The notes under the pieces: model-generated | What the model saw: only the letters and a program-made list of their open reading frames with translations | What the model was told of the DNA's origin: nothing | The model's database searches: none | Source of the DNA: Saccharomycopsis fibuligera x Saccharomycopsis cf. fibuligera | Lineage: Eukaryota > Ascomycota > Saccharomycetes > Ascoideales > Saccharomycopsidaceae | Length of the DNA stretch: 64,000 nt | Direction of reading: 5' to 3' | Assembly: GCA_001936135.1 (NCBI GenBank) | Contig: CP012821.1 | Coordinates: 186,001 to 250,000, forward strand | In this document: piece by piece, positions 43,682 to 54,364 of the stretch | Position numbering within the stretch: position 1 is the stretch's first letter | Layout of the letters: every line of letters starts with the position of its first letter | Made by a program: the position numbers and the translations under genes

Positions 43682-44935
43682 ATGCCAGAGCTTTGTCCTC
43701 CAAAATATATCATTCGTGATGGGTTGCGCCATATAGAGCCCTACTTCCATTCTTTATACACCACGGCAAAGCACCGGTGGTTCGGCAAAAGTATTTTGCA
43801 AGTCTTTACCAACGAGTTCAACAGGAGCGAGCAATACTACAGAAGCGCTATCAGCAGTGAGAATCTATACTTGATTCGAGACTCAAATAGCAAGATCAAC
43901 AAAAGAGTTTATAGGGGCAGTAGCGTGCTCGAGCTTTTGATAAAGCAGGGCGATATCATATACAATAAGTTTCATAAACATGAGCCTCCAGTGTCTACTG
44001 GTGGTGAGACATATTTGACCAATAGCAGTGCCTCATACTATAGCAAATATTACCAAAGTTGCTGTTCTGTCCAGATAATTGATGAAAATGAAAGTTTCTT
44101 TGTAATTAATAAGCCTTCTGGAGTGCCTGTTCATCCAAGTGGGAAGTATTACTACAATTCAATAACCGAGATTCTCAAACATGAGCTCAATATGACTTCT
44201 CAGATATATACATGTCACCGTTTGGATAAACTAACATCGGGATTGGTGATCTTTGCAAAAGATCCAAGTCTGGCTAAGATTTTGTCGGATAAGTTTAGAT
44301 TCAAAAACATCAAAAAACAGTACTTGTCTAGAGTAGCTGGGAAGTTCCCAGACGAGATCGTTTGTAGGGACCCTGTATTCTTATTGAATCCCGGTCATAA
44401 ATCAACAGGAACCGACCACATTGTACAGTTAAAGACAGCAACAACGTATTTCAAACGATTAAAATATGACTCTGTCAAAAACGAAAGTATAGTTCAATGC
44501 GAACCACTAACGGGTCGTACTCATCAAATCAGAATACACTTAAGAAACTTGAATCATCCTATAGTAAATGACCCCTCATATGGTCCCCAGTCAGTAAGTC
44601 CATTGAAAAATCGAGTTGAATTGGATTTAATTAACAAATTCAAAAAGGGTAAAAGTTTCGAAGAGCTGCAGAAGGAAGAGAAAGACATGTCTTTAGTGAT
44701 CAAAGATGATGTATATCAGCAATTACATACAGAATTTTGCAATAGGGTTGAATATTATAAAAAAGATGGCCGAGTTTGTGAAGTTTGTGGAGAAGAGCTC
44801 TTCAACCAAATTACTGATGCCTCTGCGTTGATGATTTACTTACATGCTTTCAATTATAAGCTTTACGATCACGAAACTAATGAGAAACTATGGGAATATG
44901 AGACAGAAATGCCTAAATGGGCGTACAGTAATTAG
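43682..44935 (+). CDS. PUS9: tRNA pseudouridine-32 synthase, Pus9/Rib2-type RluA family
   Basis: Makes pseudouridine at position 32 of tRNA anticodon arms. 417 residues from ATG 43682. The N-terminal block IIRDGLRHIEPYFHSLYTTAKHRW is characteristic of the fungal Pus9/Rib2 group. The catalytic Asp is in HRLDKLTSGLVIFAK (near residue 182), with VINKPSGVPVHPSG before it and PLTGRTHQIRIHLRNLNHPI after it. A C-terminal CEVCGEEL segment is a small Cys motif. It lacks the deaminase domain of Rib2, which favours Pus9. Mitochondrial versus cytosolic location is not clear from the N terminus. Confidence 0.87.
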   Translation: MPELCPPKYIIRDGLRHIEPYFHSLYTTAKHRWFGKSILQVFTNEFNRSEQYYRSAISSENLYLIRDSNSKINKRVYRGSSVLELLIKQGDIIYNKFHKHEPPVSTGGETYLTNSSASYYSKYYQSCCSVQIIDENESFFVINKPSGVPVHPSGKYYYNSITEILKHELNMTSQIYTCHRLDKLTSGLVIFAKDPSLAKILSDKFRFKNIKKQYLSRVAGKFPDEIVCRDPVFLLNPGHKSTGTDHIVQLKTATTYFKRLKYDSVKNESIVQCEPLTGRTHQIRIHLRNLNHPIVNDPSYGPQSVSPLKNRVELDLINKFKKGKSFEELQKEEKDMSLVIKDDVYQQLHTEFCNRVEYYKKDGRVCEVCGEELFNQITDASALMIYLHAFNYKLYDHETNEKLWEYETEMPKWAYSN

Positions 44936-45029
44936 CATTTTAAATACGTGTCATAATTATAAGGTAAAAAGAAGGAAAAAAAAAGACTTATACACTTAGC
45001 TTAAATTAGTAAATAAAATAAAGTTTTTT

Positions 45030-46856
45030 TCAAAGTCGAAGATACTCACCAATGTTTCTTTCTTCTGGTTCATGCCAAACAACTCCTATTTTCTCAAAAA
45101 TTTTCATTTCGTCAAAACTTTCAATCAAAAACTTCTTTTTTGCCTCATCACTGGGGCCTTCAACATCGGACTCGTTGAATGATACCTGTTGTTCATCTTT
45201 TTGTCTCCGCTTTTCATCACTTTTGTTCTTTGAATTTGAGTTACTTCCTAATGGTGCGTAATTTTTTTCAAATAGCCCATGATTGTTCAAATTAAAACCT
45301 TTGCTAGCAGCTAACTGGCGAGTCAACCGGTTGAATATATTATTCCCTGTAAAATACATTAATGCTGCCCCCAATTCGTCCCAAGGAACAAATAAAAAAT
45401 CAACTCTTCTGCATATTGTTTGCTCAGCAGCAAAATCGGGGTCTTTTTTAAAGTCCTCATTCAACTCAGGTGCATCTATCAATTTTGCCCCAGTCAAATA
45501 CTTCAGAGTCGATGCTGACAAAATGCATTTCATATACTGTTTTTCCTGCAACTTTTCAATAATATTCAGGGAAATTCTTGAGTTTTGAAGTTTACTTTTA
45601 CTATAACCAGGCCGAGTTATTATGAAATCAATGTCGTGAGAATACCGTAATCCTCTTCTGAAACTACCCATTATATAAACTTTGATTTCCGGGTCAATCA
45701 GTTTGCAGATGTTGGTAATGAAGTTAAAATGCATTTTACTTACATTTCTAGGGATCCTTTTCTGCCAGTCATCAAAATATTTTAAACCCCATTTTTGTGA
45801 GTCATTAAGTTTGAGCTCCGCTTCATTAGCTATAACATCCTTAATACTTTTGATATTTTTCTTTTCAAACCAATGTTTAGAAATTTTGGGTCCCACACCA
45901 TGAATCTTGTTGAGTGTTTTAAGGATTTGCAAGTCTGGGTTTGATCTAATCTCTTCTATAATTTTTATTCTGCCAGTTTGATAAAACTCCTCGATCTTGC
46001 TAGCAATGGATGGGCCAATGCCATGTAGCTTTGATGCAGCCTTTGCCGTAGTTATGAACGCATCCACTGATAGCAAAAGAGCGTTGGTGGCAGCGTCATA
46101 TCCTTTTACACGATAATCGTCTCCTAGCGCCTCGTACTCATTTCTGAGTTCATTCAAAGCTGCAATAGCTGGTAAGTTGGGGTTGGATTTTAATAACTCA
46201 GGACCAAGCAATTTCCCATTCAAAACTGTTTCTATCCATCCTGCGGAATGCATTTTTTCATTGACTTCTCCATCTAACTTCTCACTCACTTCTGTGAAGT
46301 TTTTCTTTTGGGATTTAGGCTGGGGCTGTGACTCTTGTTTTTGCTTTTTCTGTCTATTTTTAGATAGATACGCACTTAAGCTTTGCTCATCATCCTCAGT
46401 ATCGCTCACATTTATCGCCCTTTTCCTACTCAGCCCATTATCATAATTATCTATTATACTCTTATATTCCTCATCTATTTCCCTTGTCATTGAAATTGCA
46501 TATGACTTATAGCTGAGCAATTTTCTTCTTTCAATACAGCTGCTTACCCACTCTTCTTTAATGAAGGGAATCTGCCGCAATTGCTCAATATACGCTGTGA
46601 AAGCACTTTTACTCTCATTGAACTTTTCAACAAAAGCCCTTTTACAGTTGATATTGGACAAGATCGAATGCTTTGAGTTTAGCTTCTCGTAATCCACTAG
46701 AATATGTGTAACCGATGAGATATCTTTCACGGTCACACTAGGCTTAACTGCAGCTCCATTCTTGATATATATTTGCTTTTTGAACTTAGCAACACTACTG
46801 GCAACAGACTTGGGCAATGATACAAACACGCAATCTTTAAATATCTTTCCTGGCAT
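45030..46856 (-). CDS. POL4: DNA polymerase IV (family X)
   Basis: Gap-filling polymerase of base-excision repair and non-homologous end joining. 608 residues from ATG 46856, against 582 in Saccharomyces. An N-terminal BRCT-like region lies at about 1-115, followed by a Lys/Gln-rich linker. Helix-hairpin-helix segments read LHGIGPSIASKIEEFYQTG and IHGVGPKISKHWFEKK. The palm has GSFRRGLRYSHDIDFIITR with metal-binding Asp408 and Asp410, and RRVDFLFVPWDELG with Asp486. YFTGNNIFNRLTRQLAASKGF is the thumb signature. Only 94 bases separate its stop from that of the convergent PUS9. Confidence 0.95.
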   Translation of the reverse strand: MPGKIFKDCVFVSLPKSVASSVAKFKKQIYIKNGAAVKPSVTVKDISSVTHILVDYEKLNSKHSILSNINCKRAFVEKFNESKSAFTAYIEQLRQIPFIKEEWVSSCIERRKLLSYKSYAISMTREIDEEYKSIIDNYDNGLSRKRAINVSDTEDDEQSLSAYLSKNRQKKQKQESQPQPKSQKKNFTEVSEKLDGEVNEKMHSAGWIETVLNGKLLGPELLKSNPNLPAIAALNELRNEYEALGDDYRVKGYDAATNALLLSVDAFITTAKAASKLHGIGPSIASKIEEFYQTGRIKIIEEIRSNPDLQILKTLNKIHGVGPKISKHWFEKKNIKSIKDVIANEAELKLNDSQKWGLKYFDDWQKRIPRNVSKMHFNFITNICKLIDPEIKVYIMGSFRRGLRYSHDIDFIITRPGYSKSKLQNSRISLNIIEKLQEKQYMKCILSASTLKYLTGAKLIDAPELNEDFKKDPDFAAEQTICRRVDFLFVPWDELGAALMYFTGNNIFNRLTRQLAASKGFNLNNHGLFEKNYAPLGSNSNSKNKSDEKRRQKDEQQVSFNESDVEGPSDEAKKKFLIESFDEMKIFEKIGVVWHEPEERNIGEYLRL

Positions 46857-47224
46857 ATCTTCATAACCAAGTGAAACCAAAGAAAAGTTAAAAAGATAAC
46901 TACTATCTGAGGTAGCTTTGTCGAAGAGAAGTCTGTAAAAAAAGATTCCCTTTGCCGAGCAGTGCGATGCCCTTTTTCACCTCATCGCCATTGAGGTTAT
47001 GTGCCCGTTGGCCGAAGAGTATGTATATACATGAATAGCTTTGACGTGCATTCAAAATATTCACGATATTCAGAATCTCGTTTTGTAGGTAGCACATACT
47101 CTTAGTTTGCAAGGTTGCTTAATTATGGCACAGCTACAAAGAAAGAACTCATGATTATCTGACGTGAAATATGCATTTGAAATAAAATCAAAAACTGGAG
47201 TGAAGCATGTGGCCTTCACGAAAT
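46857..47224. other. Intergenic between FAL1 3' end and POL4 start
   Basis: Both genes run on the minus strand; this is the FAL1 terminator and POL4 promoter. Nothing specific recognised. Confidence 0.5.
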
Positions 47225-48415
47225 CTACATAACATCGCTGATATTGACTGGCATCTCATCAATTTGAGTACTGTAATACTGTTCAATATCATGTAACACC
47301 TGAACATCATCCTCGGTGACAAAGTTGATAGCCACACCTTTTCTACCAAATCTACCGGATCTACCAATTCTGTGAATATAATTTTCTCTATCAGTAGGCA
47401 AATCATAATTGATGACCAAGGAAACCTGCTGCACATCAATACCTCTAGCCCAAACATCAGTGGAAATGAGTACTCTTGAGTTACCTAATCTGAAATTATT
47501 CATAATCTTGTCTCTTTCGTCTTGCTTCATGTCACCGTGCATTGCCACAATAGTAAAATTAGCTTCCTTCATCTTGGCTGCCAACCAGTCAACCTTCTTT
47601 TTAGTGTTGCAAAATATCACTGCTTGCGTAATAGTCAAAGAGTCGTATAAGTCACACAAAGTGTCAAATTTCCATTCTTCTTTTTCCACTGCAATGAAAT
47701 ATTGTTTGATTCCTTCCAATGTAATTTCATCTCTCTTCACTAAAATCTTCACAGGATCCGTCATGAATTTGGAAGTCATTTCAAGCACATCATTCGGTAA
47801 AGTAGCACTAACCACCACTACCTGAGTACCTGGGGGTAAATATCTGTAAATTTCGTAAATCTGCTGCTTAAAACCTTTGGAAAGCAACTCATCGGCCTCA
47901 TCCAAAACAAGCATCTTGATATGCCTGGTATTCAAATTACGTTTCTTTATCATGTCACATACTCTACCTGGAGTACCACTGACAATTTGCTGTCCTCTGC
48001 TTAATTTCTTGATATCTTCACCAACGTGGGTGCCCCCAATACAAGCATGACATTGAATGTTCATATAGTCTGCTAAGGATTTGATAACGTTCAGAATCTG
48101 CGTTGCCAATTCTCTTGTCGGTGATAGCACTAAAGCTTGACTGTCTCTGACTTTGCTATCTAAGACTTCAAGTATACCGATGGAGAAAGTAGCTGTTTTA
48201 CCGGTACCGGATTGCGCTTGAGCAATTGTGTCTCTTCCTGATATGATCTGTAAAATTGCTCTGGACTGAATGGCGGATGGTGCCTCAAAACCATAGCTAT
48301 ATATGCCTTTTAGTAGTTCATCTTTCAAATTCATTTCTTCAAAAGTTGAGACAACTTGCACATTTCTGGAAGTGGAAAACTCCAACTCTTCATCTGCTTC
48401 TCTGTCAAAATCCAT
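47225..48415 (-). CDS. FAL1: DEAD-box RNA helicase Fal1 (eIF4A-III family)
   Basis: Nucleolar ATP-dependent helicase needed for 18S rRNA maturation. 396 residues with every DEAD-box motif: AQSGTGKT (I), PTRELA (Ia), GTPGR (Ib), DEAD (II), SAT (III), [17 protein letters not shown] (V) and [11 protein letters not shown] (VI). The start [28 protein letters not shown] is of the eIF4A-III/Fal1 type rather than the translation factor eIF4A, whose N terminus differs. The C-terminal end [19 protein letters not shown] is also typical. It diverges from the ATG31 candidate. Confidence 0.93.
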   Translation of the reverse strand: MDFDREADEELEFSTSRNVQVVSTFEEMNLKDELLKGIYSYGFEAPSAIQSRAILQIISGRDTIAQAQSGTGKTATFSIGILEVLDSKVRDSQALVLSPTRELATQILNVIKSLADYMNIQCHACIGGTHVGEDIKKLSRGQQIVSGTPGRVCDMIKKRNLNTRHIKMLVLDEADELLSKGFKQQIYEIYRYLPPGTQVVVVSATLPNDVLEMTSKFMTDPVKILVKRDEITLEGIKQYFIAVEKEEWKFDTLCDLYDSLTITQAVIFCNTKKKVDWLAAKMKEANFTIVAMHGDMKQDERDKIMNNFRLGNSRVLISTDVWARGIDVQQVSLVINYDLPTDRENYIHRIGRSGRFGRKGVAINFVTEDDVQVLHDIEQYYSTQIDEMPVNISDVM

Positions 48416-48563
48416 TTTTTCTGCTGATAAAATATGTGTATAGTATTGACAATACAGTGAGTAAGGTTGCCAAAAAGCTCATCTCAACATGAAAATTTTT
48501 GAATACAGAGACGGTATCTTTAAAAAAAAAAATAATAAAAATAATAAATAAATTTTGATAGAC

Positions 48564-48569
48564 CACGTG
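48564..48569. promoter_or_regulatory. CACGTG E-box between FAL1 and ATG31
   Basis: A CACGTGA site sits in the 271-base divergent promoter, 149 bases from the FAL1 ATG and 118 from the ATG31 ATG. It fits binding by Cbf1 or another class B bHLH protein; which gene it controls is unknown. Confidence 0.4.
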
Positions 48570-48686
48570 ATCTCATCTCAAGCGCCACATGCATTAATGG
48601 ATTTTAAATAGCTGGTGTTTGATTGAGAGTTTTGGCGCGATGGTGTGTATAATACTTATAAAGACGCACAAAAGATTGTATCAAAA

Positions 48687-49352
48687 ATGGATCAAGCAAA
48701 GAATATCTCAAATTGGAAGTCACTGGAGCTTCCATTTTATATTGTTATACAAGACAAATCTGAGTCTAAAAAGCCCGGAACAGAAGGGAATAAAAACAAC
48801 ACGTTTAAATCGATAGACTACGATACATTGTCGGCGTCTAAAGATAACCGCAGCACAGAAAACAGTGATCTATTCGAAAAGCCACTCAACATCTATCCGG
48901 AAGTCAGATACAAGTTTGAAGATGATGCCGATGGCGATGGCGAGCTCACAAAGCAAGGGCAGGACAGCTTGAACGCAAACGATACTGTCATAATATTGGA
49001 TTTTGACAAGACAGGCGAAGTTATCAGTGATTCCAAATGCTTAAGCAGCAACTGGCAAATGTATCATATCAGCAAACTCAAAAATAGTAGCTTGAAATAT
49101 GGAGGACCAAACAATGGTCAGAATACCACTAACGTCATTATCAAAGGCACTCACTCTGATGTTCGATTACATTATCCTTCACGTCAAGGGCAGCAATTTG
49201 CAGTAGATGAAAACAACGCTATCTATAATGCCGGCGAGAAGGATGACTTGACCCAGTCAGTTGAACATATACGAAACATGGTGAGACTCTTCAACGAACG
49301 CAATAAACAACTAGAGCAAATGATTAATTTGCCCTCAGTGCTACCTAAGTGA
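48687..49352 (+). CDS. ATG31: Probable autophagy protein Atg31 (Cis1)
   Basis: 221 residues from ATG 48687. In Saccharomyces Atg31 bridges Atg17 and Atg29 in the starvation-autophagy scaffold. Similar blocks occur in the same order: IYPEVRYKFEDDADGD here against FPTNIKYIFEDNNDE there, then a beta-rich TVIILDFDKTGEVISDS against NVIIVQLDESGSLEDIT. The C-terminal helix VRLFNERNKQLEQMINLPS corresponds to IKLYVTQNEQLQMLSNS. A central linker is low in conservation. The similarity is weak and I recalled it without an alignment, so the call is tentative. The frame opens upstream at a GTG (48645), which is unlikely to be used. Confidence 0.6.
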   Translation: MDQAKNISNWKSLELPFYIVIQDKSESKKPGTEGNKNNTFKSIDYDTLSASKDNRSTENSDLFEKPLNIYPEVRYKFEDDADGDGELTKQGQDSLNANDTVIILDFDKTGEVISDSKCLSSNWQMYHISKLKNSSLKYGGPNNGQNTTNVIIKGTHSDVRLHYPSRQGQQFAVDENNAIYNAGEKDDLTQSVEHIRNMVRLFNERNKQLEQMINLPSVLPK

Positions 49353-49938
49353 AGTGAAGTTGTGTTTATTGAGTCAACTCATATACAGCGCATCTGGATG
49401 CCAATTGATGCACATCGCAACTTTTGTCATGCAATTATGCGCAAAGACACGCATCCCGTGGCTGTGGTCAAATGCTACCCGCTGATTGGTGCGTTTTGTC
49501 GCCGAATCATATGACCCACACAGAATTCAGCGGAGCGAAGACAAAAAGATGCAGAAAACAGTTTATTTTTGCTGCCTTTTCCCCTTGGTGCACATATCAC
49601 AACTCACTGTCAACTACCACAAGCTCATCTATTAATTTTAATATTGAGTGTTGCCTCCAAGAGTTCTACTTTGCCGCACAAATACCCATCATTTAGTTGC
49701 TTATTGCTGCTCAAAACGCGTCTTCTTATAATTTATTCCATCTAATTTTTCTTTGTTTTTGTTTTTGTTTTTCTACTCATCGGTATTGTTTTCTCCGTCA
49801 TTCCACGGTTGAATTAGTGCACAACTAAATCACCAACACACGCAAAACAAGTAAAGAAGCAATTTCATAACACCTGATTAGCTACAGAAGCGATCCGGTT
49901 CTTTTTTTTAAAACTTGTTCATCATCTCAATTTTTACA
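49353..49938. other. Intergenic: promoter of the bHLH gene
   Basis: 586 bases; TTTTTG-type repeats near 49750-49775 and AT-rich leader. No gene or clear site seen. Confidence 0.5.
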
Positions 49939-51552
49939 ATGTCGGACTCAAGAAGAGGTGCGTACCAATTACCGTCCATAGGAAATGTATCGCCAAACCA
50001 ACAAAACGCGGTACAAGACAACGGCTCACAAGTTTCCAATATTGATGCGAACAACAACAGTAACAATAATAATAATAATAATAATAATAATAATCACAAT
50101 GCTCTTCAAACGCCATCTCCATCAAATGACTACAGCTCAGTAATTGATTCAACGTTAACTGGCTCTGCTCTCAATGATCATCATGTGGCAACTCAACTCA
50201 TAGGCAAGTCAAAAGTCACGAAACCAGACATTAGTGATCTTCTGCCAGATAGAAAACACTTGCATATAAAATCTGAACAACGAAGAAGAGAAAGGATTAC
50301 CGATGGGTTTTCTCAATTAAGATCAGTAGTTCCAACGGTGAGATCTGGAGCTGATTCTAAAGCTCTTGTTTTGAAAAAATCTGCTGAATATATTGAAGCA
50401 TTGGAATACGAAGTCAATCATTTGAAGAACCAATTGGTTGCCCTTGAGCATTTCTACAAAAACAACGGGAACTTTAATAATAACGGTGGTTCAAATTCGG
50501 AAACTCACGAAAAAGATCAAGGAAATTTAGATGAAAATGATAAAGAAAATTCTGAAAGTAAAGATAGCCAAAATTTTCAAAGAGGAAATAGTGCTAATAA
50601 TAACAATAATGACAATAATCATAATAGTAATAGTAACAATAGCAATGGATACTCCCATAGCGGTTCACCTCAAATGTTTGTACCTCCACCTCCGGGCCAT
50701 TATCCATTCATGCCTGGGTTTGTACCTGGTATACATCATCAACCGCCACCTCCAATGTTTCCATACAATGGACCAATAATAGGAACTCCCTTTCCTTCCC
50801 AACCACAACATCATCCTCTGCCAACTCCGCCAGGCCAGCCTTCTCCAGCATTGATGCATCCAACTGTGCCTTATTATTTTGCTGAAGATTTCAAACCGCC
50901 AAGAGGTAGAAACAATTCAACAAAAGGAAGTTTAAAGGAAGAACAGGGTAAAAAACAGGATGAACCTAGATTCGATCAATCTGGCTCTGCGAATGCTAAA
51001 GCTCCAGAAGAGATAAATGTGGACAATTTAGATGGTGACACCAAGGAAAGTGCTGAAAGTAAGCAAGAACAACAACAGCAGCAAGAACAACAGAAGGGGC
51101 AACAAGGACAAAGCCAATCAGGGGATCTCCAGCATGCGGAAACTCAACGAGAAGACAAGCAGCAGGAAGAGCAAAACCGTGTCAAATCTATGAAGGCAGA
51201 AGAAACACAACGCCAACAGGAACTTTATAAGGAATTTGAGCAACAGCAACAACAACAATCAGTGTCTCCTCAGCAGCCAAGTAAAGAAATTACTGAACGA
51301 CAACAATTACAAAGTTATCAAGATCAGCAGCCGTTGCAACAAGAAGATCAACCGCAGGAGCAAAGGCCCGAAAGACAGCAAGAGCAGTCACAACAAGAAC
51401 AGGTACAATTACAACAGGGGGCCGACAATGAAGATAAGATGGACGTTGATGATGTGGATGATGTTAGCGCATTTGCAGTGGCGGTTGTTACTAGTAATTT
51501 GAAGGAGTCACAAGAACAGCTGATTAATCCCAAGCTCAAAGAAACCAAATGA
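49939..51552 (+). CDS. bHLH transcription factor, predicted CACGTG binder
   Basis: 537 residues from ATG 49939. A basic region HIKSEQRRRERITDGF is followed by helix 1 (SQLRSVVP), a loop and helix 2 (SKALVLKKSAEYIEALE), running into a short leucine-zipper-like stretch (YEVNHLKNQLVALEHFY). The domain lies at about 107-173. The His, Glu and Arg spaced as H-x3-E-x3-R (positions 5, 9, 13 of the domain) are the residues that define class B E-box binders. An Asn run precedes the domain; after it come Asn-rich and Pro-rich (PPPPGHYPF) regions and a long Gln/Glu-rich tail, plausible for activation. I cannot assign it to a named factor. Confidence 0.88.
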   Translation: MSDSRRGAYQLPSIGNVSPNQQNAVQDNGSQVSNIDANNNSNNNNNNNNNNNHNALQTPSPSNDYSSVIDSTLTGSALNDHHVATQLIGKSKVTKPDISDLLPDRKHLHIKSEQRRRERITDGFSQLRSVVPTVRSGADSKALVLKKSAEYIEALEYEVNHLKNQLVALEHFYKNNGNFNNNGGSNSETHEKDQGNLDENDKENSESKDSQNFQRGNSANNNNNDNNHNSNSNNSNGYSHSGSPQMFVPPPPGHYPFMPGFVPGIHHQPPPPMFPYNGPIIGTPFPSQPQHHPLPTPPGQPSPALMHPTVPYYFAEDFKPPRGRNNSTKGSLKEEQGKKQDEPRFDQSGSANAKAPEEINVDNLDGDTKESAESKQEQQQQQEQQKGQQGQSQSGDLQHAETQREDKQQEEQNRVKSMKAEETQRQQELYKEFEQQQQQQSVSPQQPSKEITERQQLQSYQDQQPLQQEDQPQEQRPERQQEQSQQEQVQLQQGADNEDKMDVDDVDDVSAFAVAVVTSNLKESQEQLINPKLKETK

Positions 51553-51952
51553 TAAAGCGTAGTATTTACATTGTTTTGCTGCTTTTTTTTTCTGTTTTAA
51601 AAATAGCTCCTTCGTTCCCAAGAATGCTCTTCTATTATTTTCCATATATTCTCGCATTGCGGTTCTAACCTTTTCTCCTAGCCGTTAGCTTTTCTCAAAA
51701 GTGGGAGTTATTGTGTTTTATTACTATAAAGAGTACGTTAGTATTTGTTTTTTCTAAATTTTACTTTTTCTTAAACTTTTACCTTTTCTTTAATTGTTAT
51801 TTAGGGTATTTTGTCTTTTATATTGAATATTTTCATATGCTTTATACGTAACATTCTTGTTCTTATTTTAATAATATTTATTGTATACTGACAATAATTT
51901 TTTCTACTTTCTATCGCTATCAAATTCAAACGTTTTCGTGAGCTTTTTTTTT

Positions 51953-51954
<2 letters not shown>

Positions 51955-51985
<31 letters not shown>
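51955..51985. repeat. Poly(T) tract, 31 nt
   Basis: Uninterrupted T run about 400 bases after the bHLH stop codon, preceded by ten T and an A. Confidence 0.9.
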
Positions 51986-51986
<1 letters not shown>

Positions 51987-53588
51987 GTAGCCTGGGATAA
52001 CCCGAAAGGCTAGTTGTTGTAATTGAGTAATTTACAAAAATCATTACACAAACACTGGGTAGTAATGAACTGTGGGGCTGGAAGACTAACCTTTGCGGCA
52101 GCTTTCACAATCGTCAAAAGTTTTCCCGAAAAGGATGCTCTTTTAGCGTTTTGCTATTATTGAAATGAACTGCAATACACAGCGCACTTCCCGCCATATC
52201 CTATTCTATGAAATTACATAGTGTTGCGAACATTGTTTGCACTTCCAACTCAACCTTGTCAAATTCAATAGGCGAATGTAAAGGGTTACCTGAAAAGATC
52301 CAGATACTGATTCTGAAGCGGAGCTCGTCAAGGTGGTACTACCGCCAAGTTTGGAGAAAATTCACAGCTGCACTCTTGCACAGCATGTTCAAGCTAAGTC
52401 AGATCGTATAATTAGTTGCGTCTATTATCATTATCGTAAGACAGATCTGGCAATGCAAGGGTTTCTCTGTCCTCAAATGCAGCATCAAGTACATGTTTTT
52501 GAAATTGTGTATGCATGCAAACGACGGTCTCACGTGAAGACAAGAACTGGAATCGGAATCGAGATAATACATATACGTGAGCAGGCAAGGTTGGAGCTAT
52601 CTCGATGCCAAAATGTCTGCATGAGTGCAAAGCCTAGTGAGAAGCCTACACAATCCTAGCGCCGCCACAAACTAGAGCTTTTGGAAGAACTTACTCCGGA
52701 GAGCTGGCTGACCTGCATCTCCTGCGACTATCGTGCATCAACGTCTCTGAGCAGAAATCGGCTTATTTCAATTGAGTGTGTAGACCAGACAAACTCCTGG
52801 TAGCTTTTGGCGCTCAAAGCAGGCCAAAGATTATTGGGATGCGTCCAGCATACATTTGGGTTTGTGTCATCCGAGTTGAGGTATTTAAAGTTACTCTGCA
52901 GCGCTTTTTCCTTTTACTTTACGATAGAAAACATTTCCTGTTTCTGTAGATACCACAGCTTGTGTCCTTGGAGCCTTTGTTTCTAGGCCCTTTTGACTCA
53001 AAACGCTACACACACAAACAAGCGAACTGAATCTCAAACATGCAGACAAACGTACTGGAAGCTTGTTCTCCAGCGCCACCGGTGAATCTTGATTTGTCAA
53101 GAGAAAGAAGATCAGCATAACGAAACTACCTTTCGTTTGCTTTCTTTCGAATAACGGCCGCAAGTGTTCCTTGACTAGCAACGGCACCTGCGCGCTCGCA
53201 AACTGACTTTCCGTAAGGGAGAAGTGGGCGGTCAGCAATATAAACCTCGAACCTGCCCGCGATTACTGGAAATCGTTGTGTTTGGCAGCCGCTGGTCTAT
53301 CCTACTGTGTAGAAGCAGTCTATGCGTGAACCAAAATGCATCCCGCGGCGGAGGGTGCAGGATTGCCTGTAGACGTCCCGGGGAATTGCGTTTGACAACA
53401 ACTACAGCGCTGATTCAAGCATGCTGTGGCGTTGTGATGCGATACCCTCGCAGAAAGATCACGTCGCGGGGCGGGGGCGATCCGACTGACTGGATCCAGC
53501 AGCATAGTACAATCTCCTTTTATTGATTAAGCAAAGAATGAATCAGCCATTCGTTAGCGCACCAAAACGTAAAGAGAGAGAGAAAGAG

Positions 53589-53619
<31 letters not shown>
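53589..53619. repeat. Poly(A) tract, 31 nt, preceded by AG-rich run
   Basis: A purine stretch of GAGA/AAAG words leads into 31 consecutive A on the plus strand. Confidence 0.9.
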
Positions 53620-53621
<2 letters not shown>

Positions 53622-54336
53622 ATCTGAGCTTGTTTGCTTTTGGCTGGAGGCTTTTACGATCAGACACGGATTCACCCACGCTAACTTGTTGACGTTCGGC
53701 GGACGCATGTCTGCTTTCTTTGCTGTATAGGGAATTAGATATAGCAGGATATAGGCCTTACTGTGCTGCTATCTTTAGCGAGGTAATTTCAGATGGCCCA
53801 GAGACAGGTTGCTCAGCAGTGCCACGGTTGCTGACACTAGCGGACAGAGACGGCTGAGGCCGGAGAGTGTAGGTTGCAGATTTCAGAAAGGAGAAGGAGA
53901 TAACGGCGAGGAGCGCGCTACAAGAAGGACAAGCAAGCGACTGAAACGCTTTGTGTATATATAGAGATAGGGAGCTGTTTCTGGGTGCGCAACAAGCACT
54001 TGGTGTAGAGCGTGGATGTGGTGCGATTACAGTGAAAGCTGGCGCCCACAGTAGGGACTGTGTTGTTTGTTAGAATGGAGTCACGTGCGCGCGGTTTCTG
54101 CTGCTAAACGAGGGCAACGGCGGGTTGCTGCGTTTTGTTCTTTTCTTAAGAAGAGGATTCGCATCCACCGCACCTGCTGCTCGCACGCCCTTTATATTTC
54201 TCTCTGGAGACCACACAGCAAAGAATCGCTTCTTTCTTATCATACCACACCACATCCTGTCCCAGAAAACTCTACCTTTCATTCAACCTCACCGCTTCAA
54301 TTCCTCTGGCGCTCTGTCTCTTGCCAGTCTCCTCCT

Positions 54337-54364
54337 CCAACCAACCAACCAACCAACCAACCAA
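54337..54364 (+). repeat. Tetranucleotide repeat CCAA x7 in the ERG12 leader region
   Basis: Seven perfect CCAA units followed by CCGACCGACCG, about 155-180 bases before the ERG12 ATG. The surrounding sequence is C/T-rich, like other long yeast leaders. Confidence 0.85.

Noticed and set aside
52891-53238. 115-codon minus-strand frame in the gap before ERG12
   Set aside because: Starts at TTG and has no recognisable domain; the GC-rich region simply has fewer stops.
53243-53256. Reverse-strand B-box-like GGTTCGAGG
   Set aside because: The T stem does not pair and no A box or anticodon arm is present.
53995-54025. Telomere-repeat-like CTTGGTGTA and GGATGT words
   Set aside because: The order resembles Candida telomere repeats only loosely, with extra bases between; one copy, not an array.
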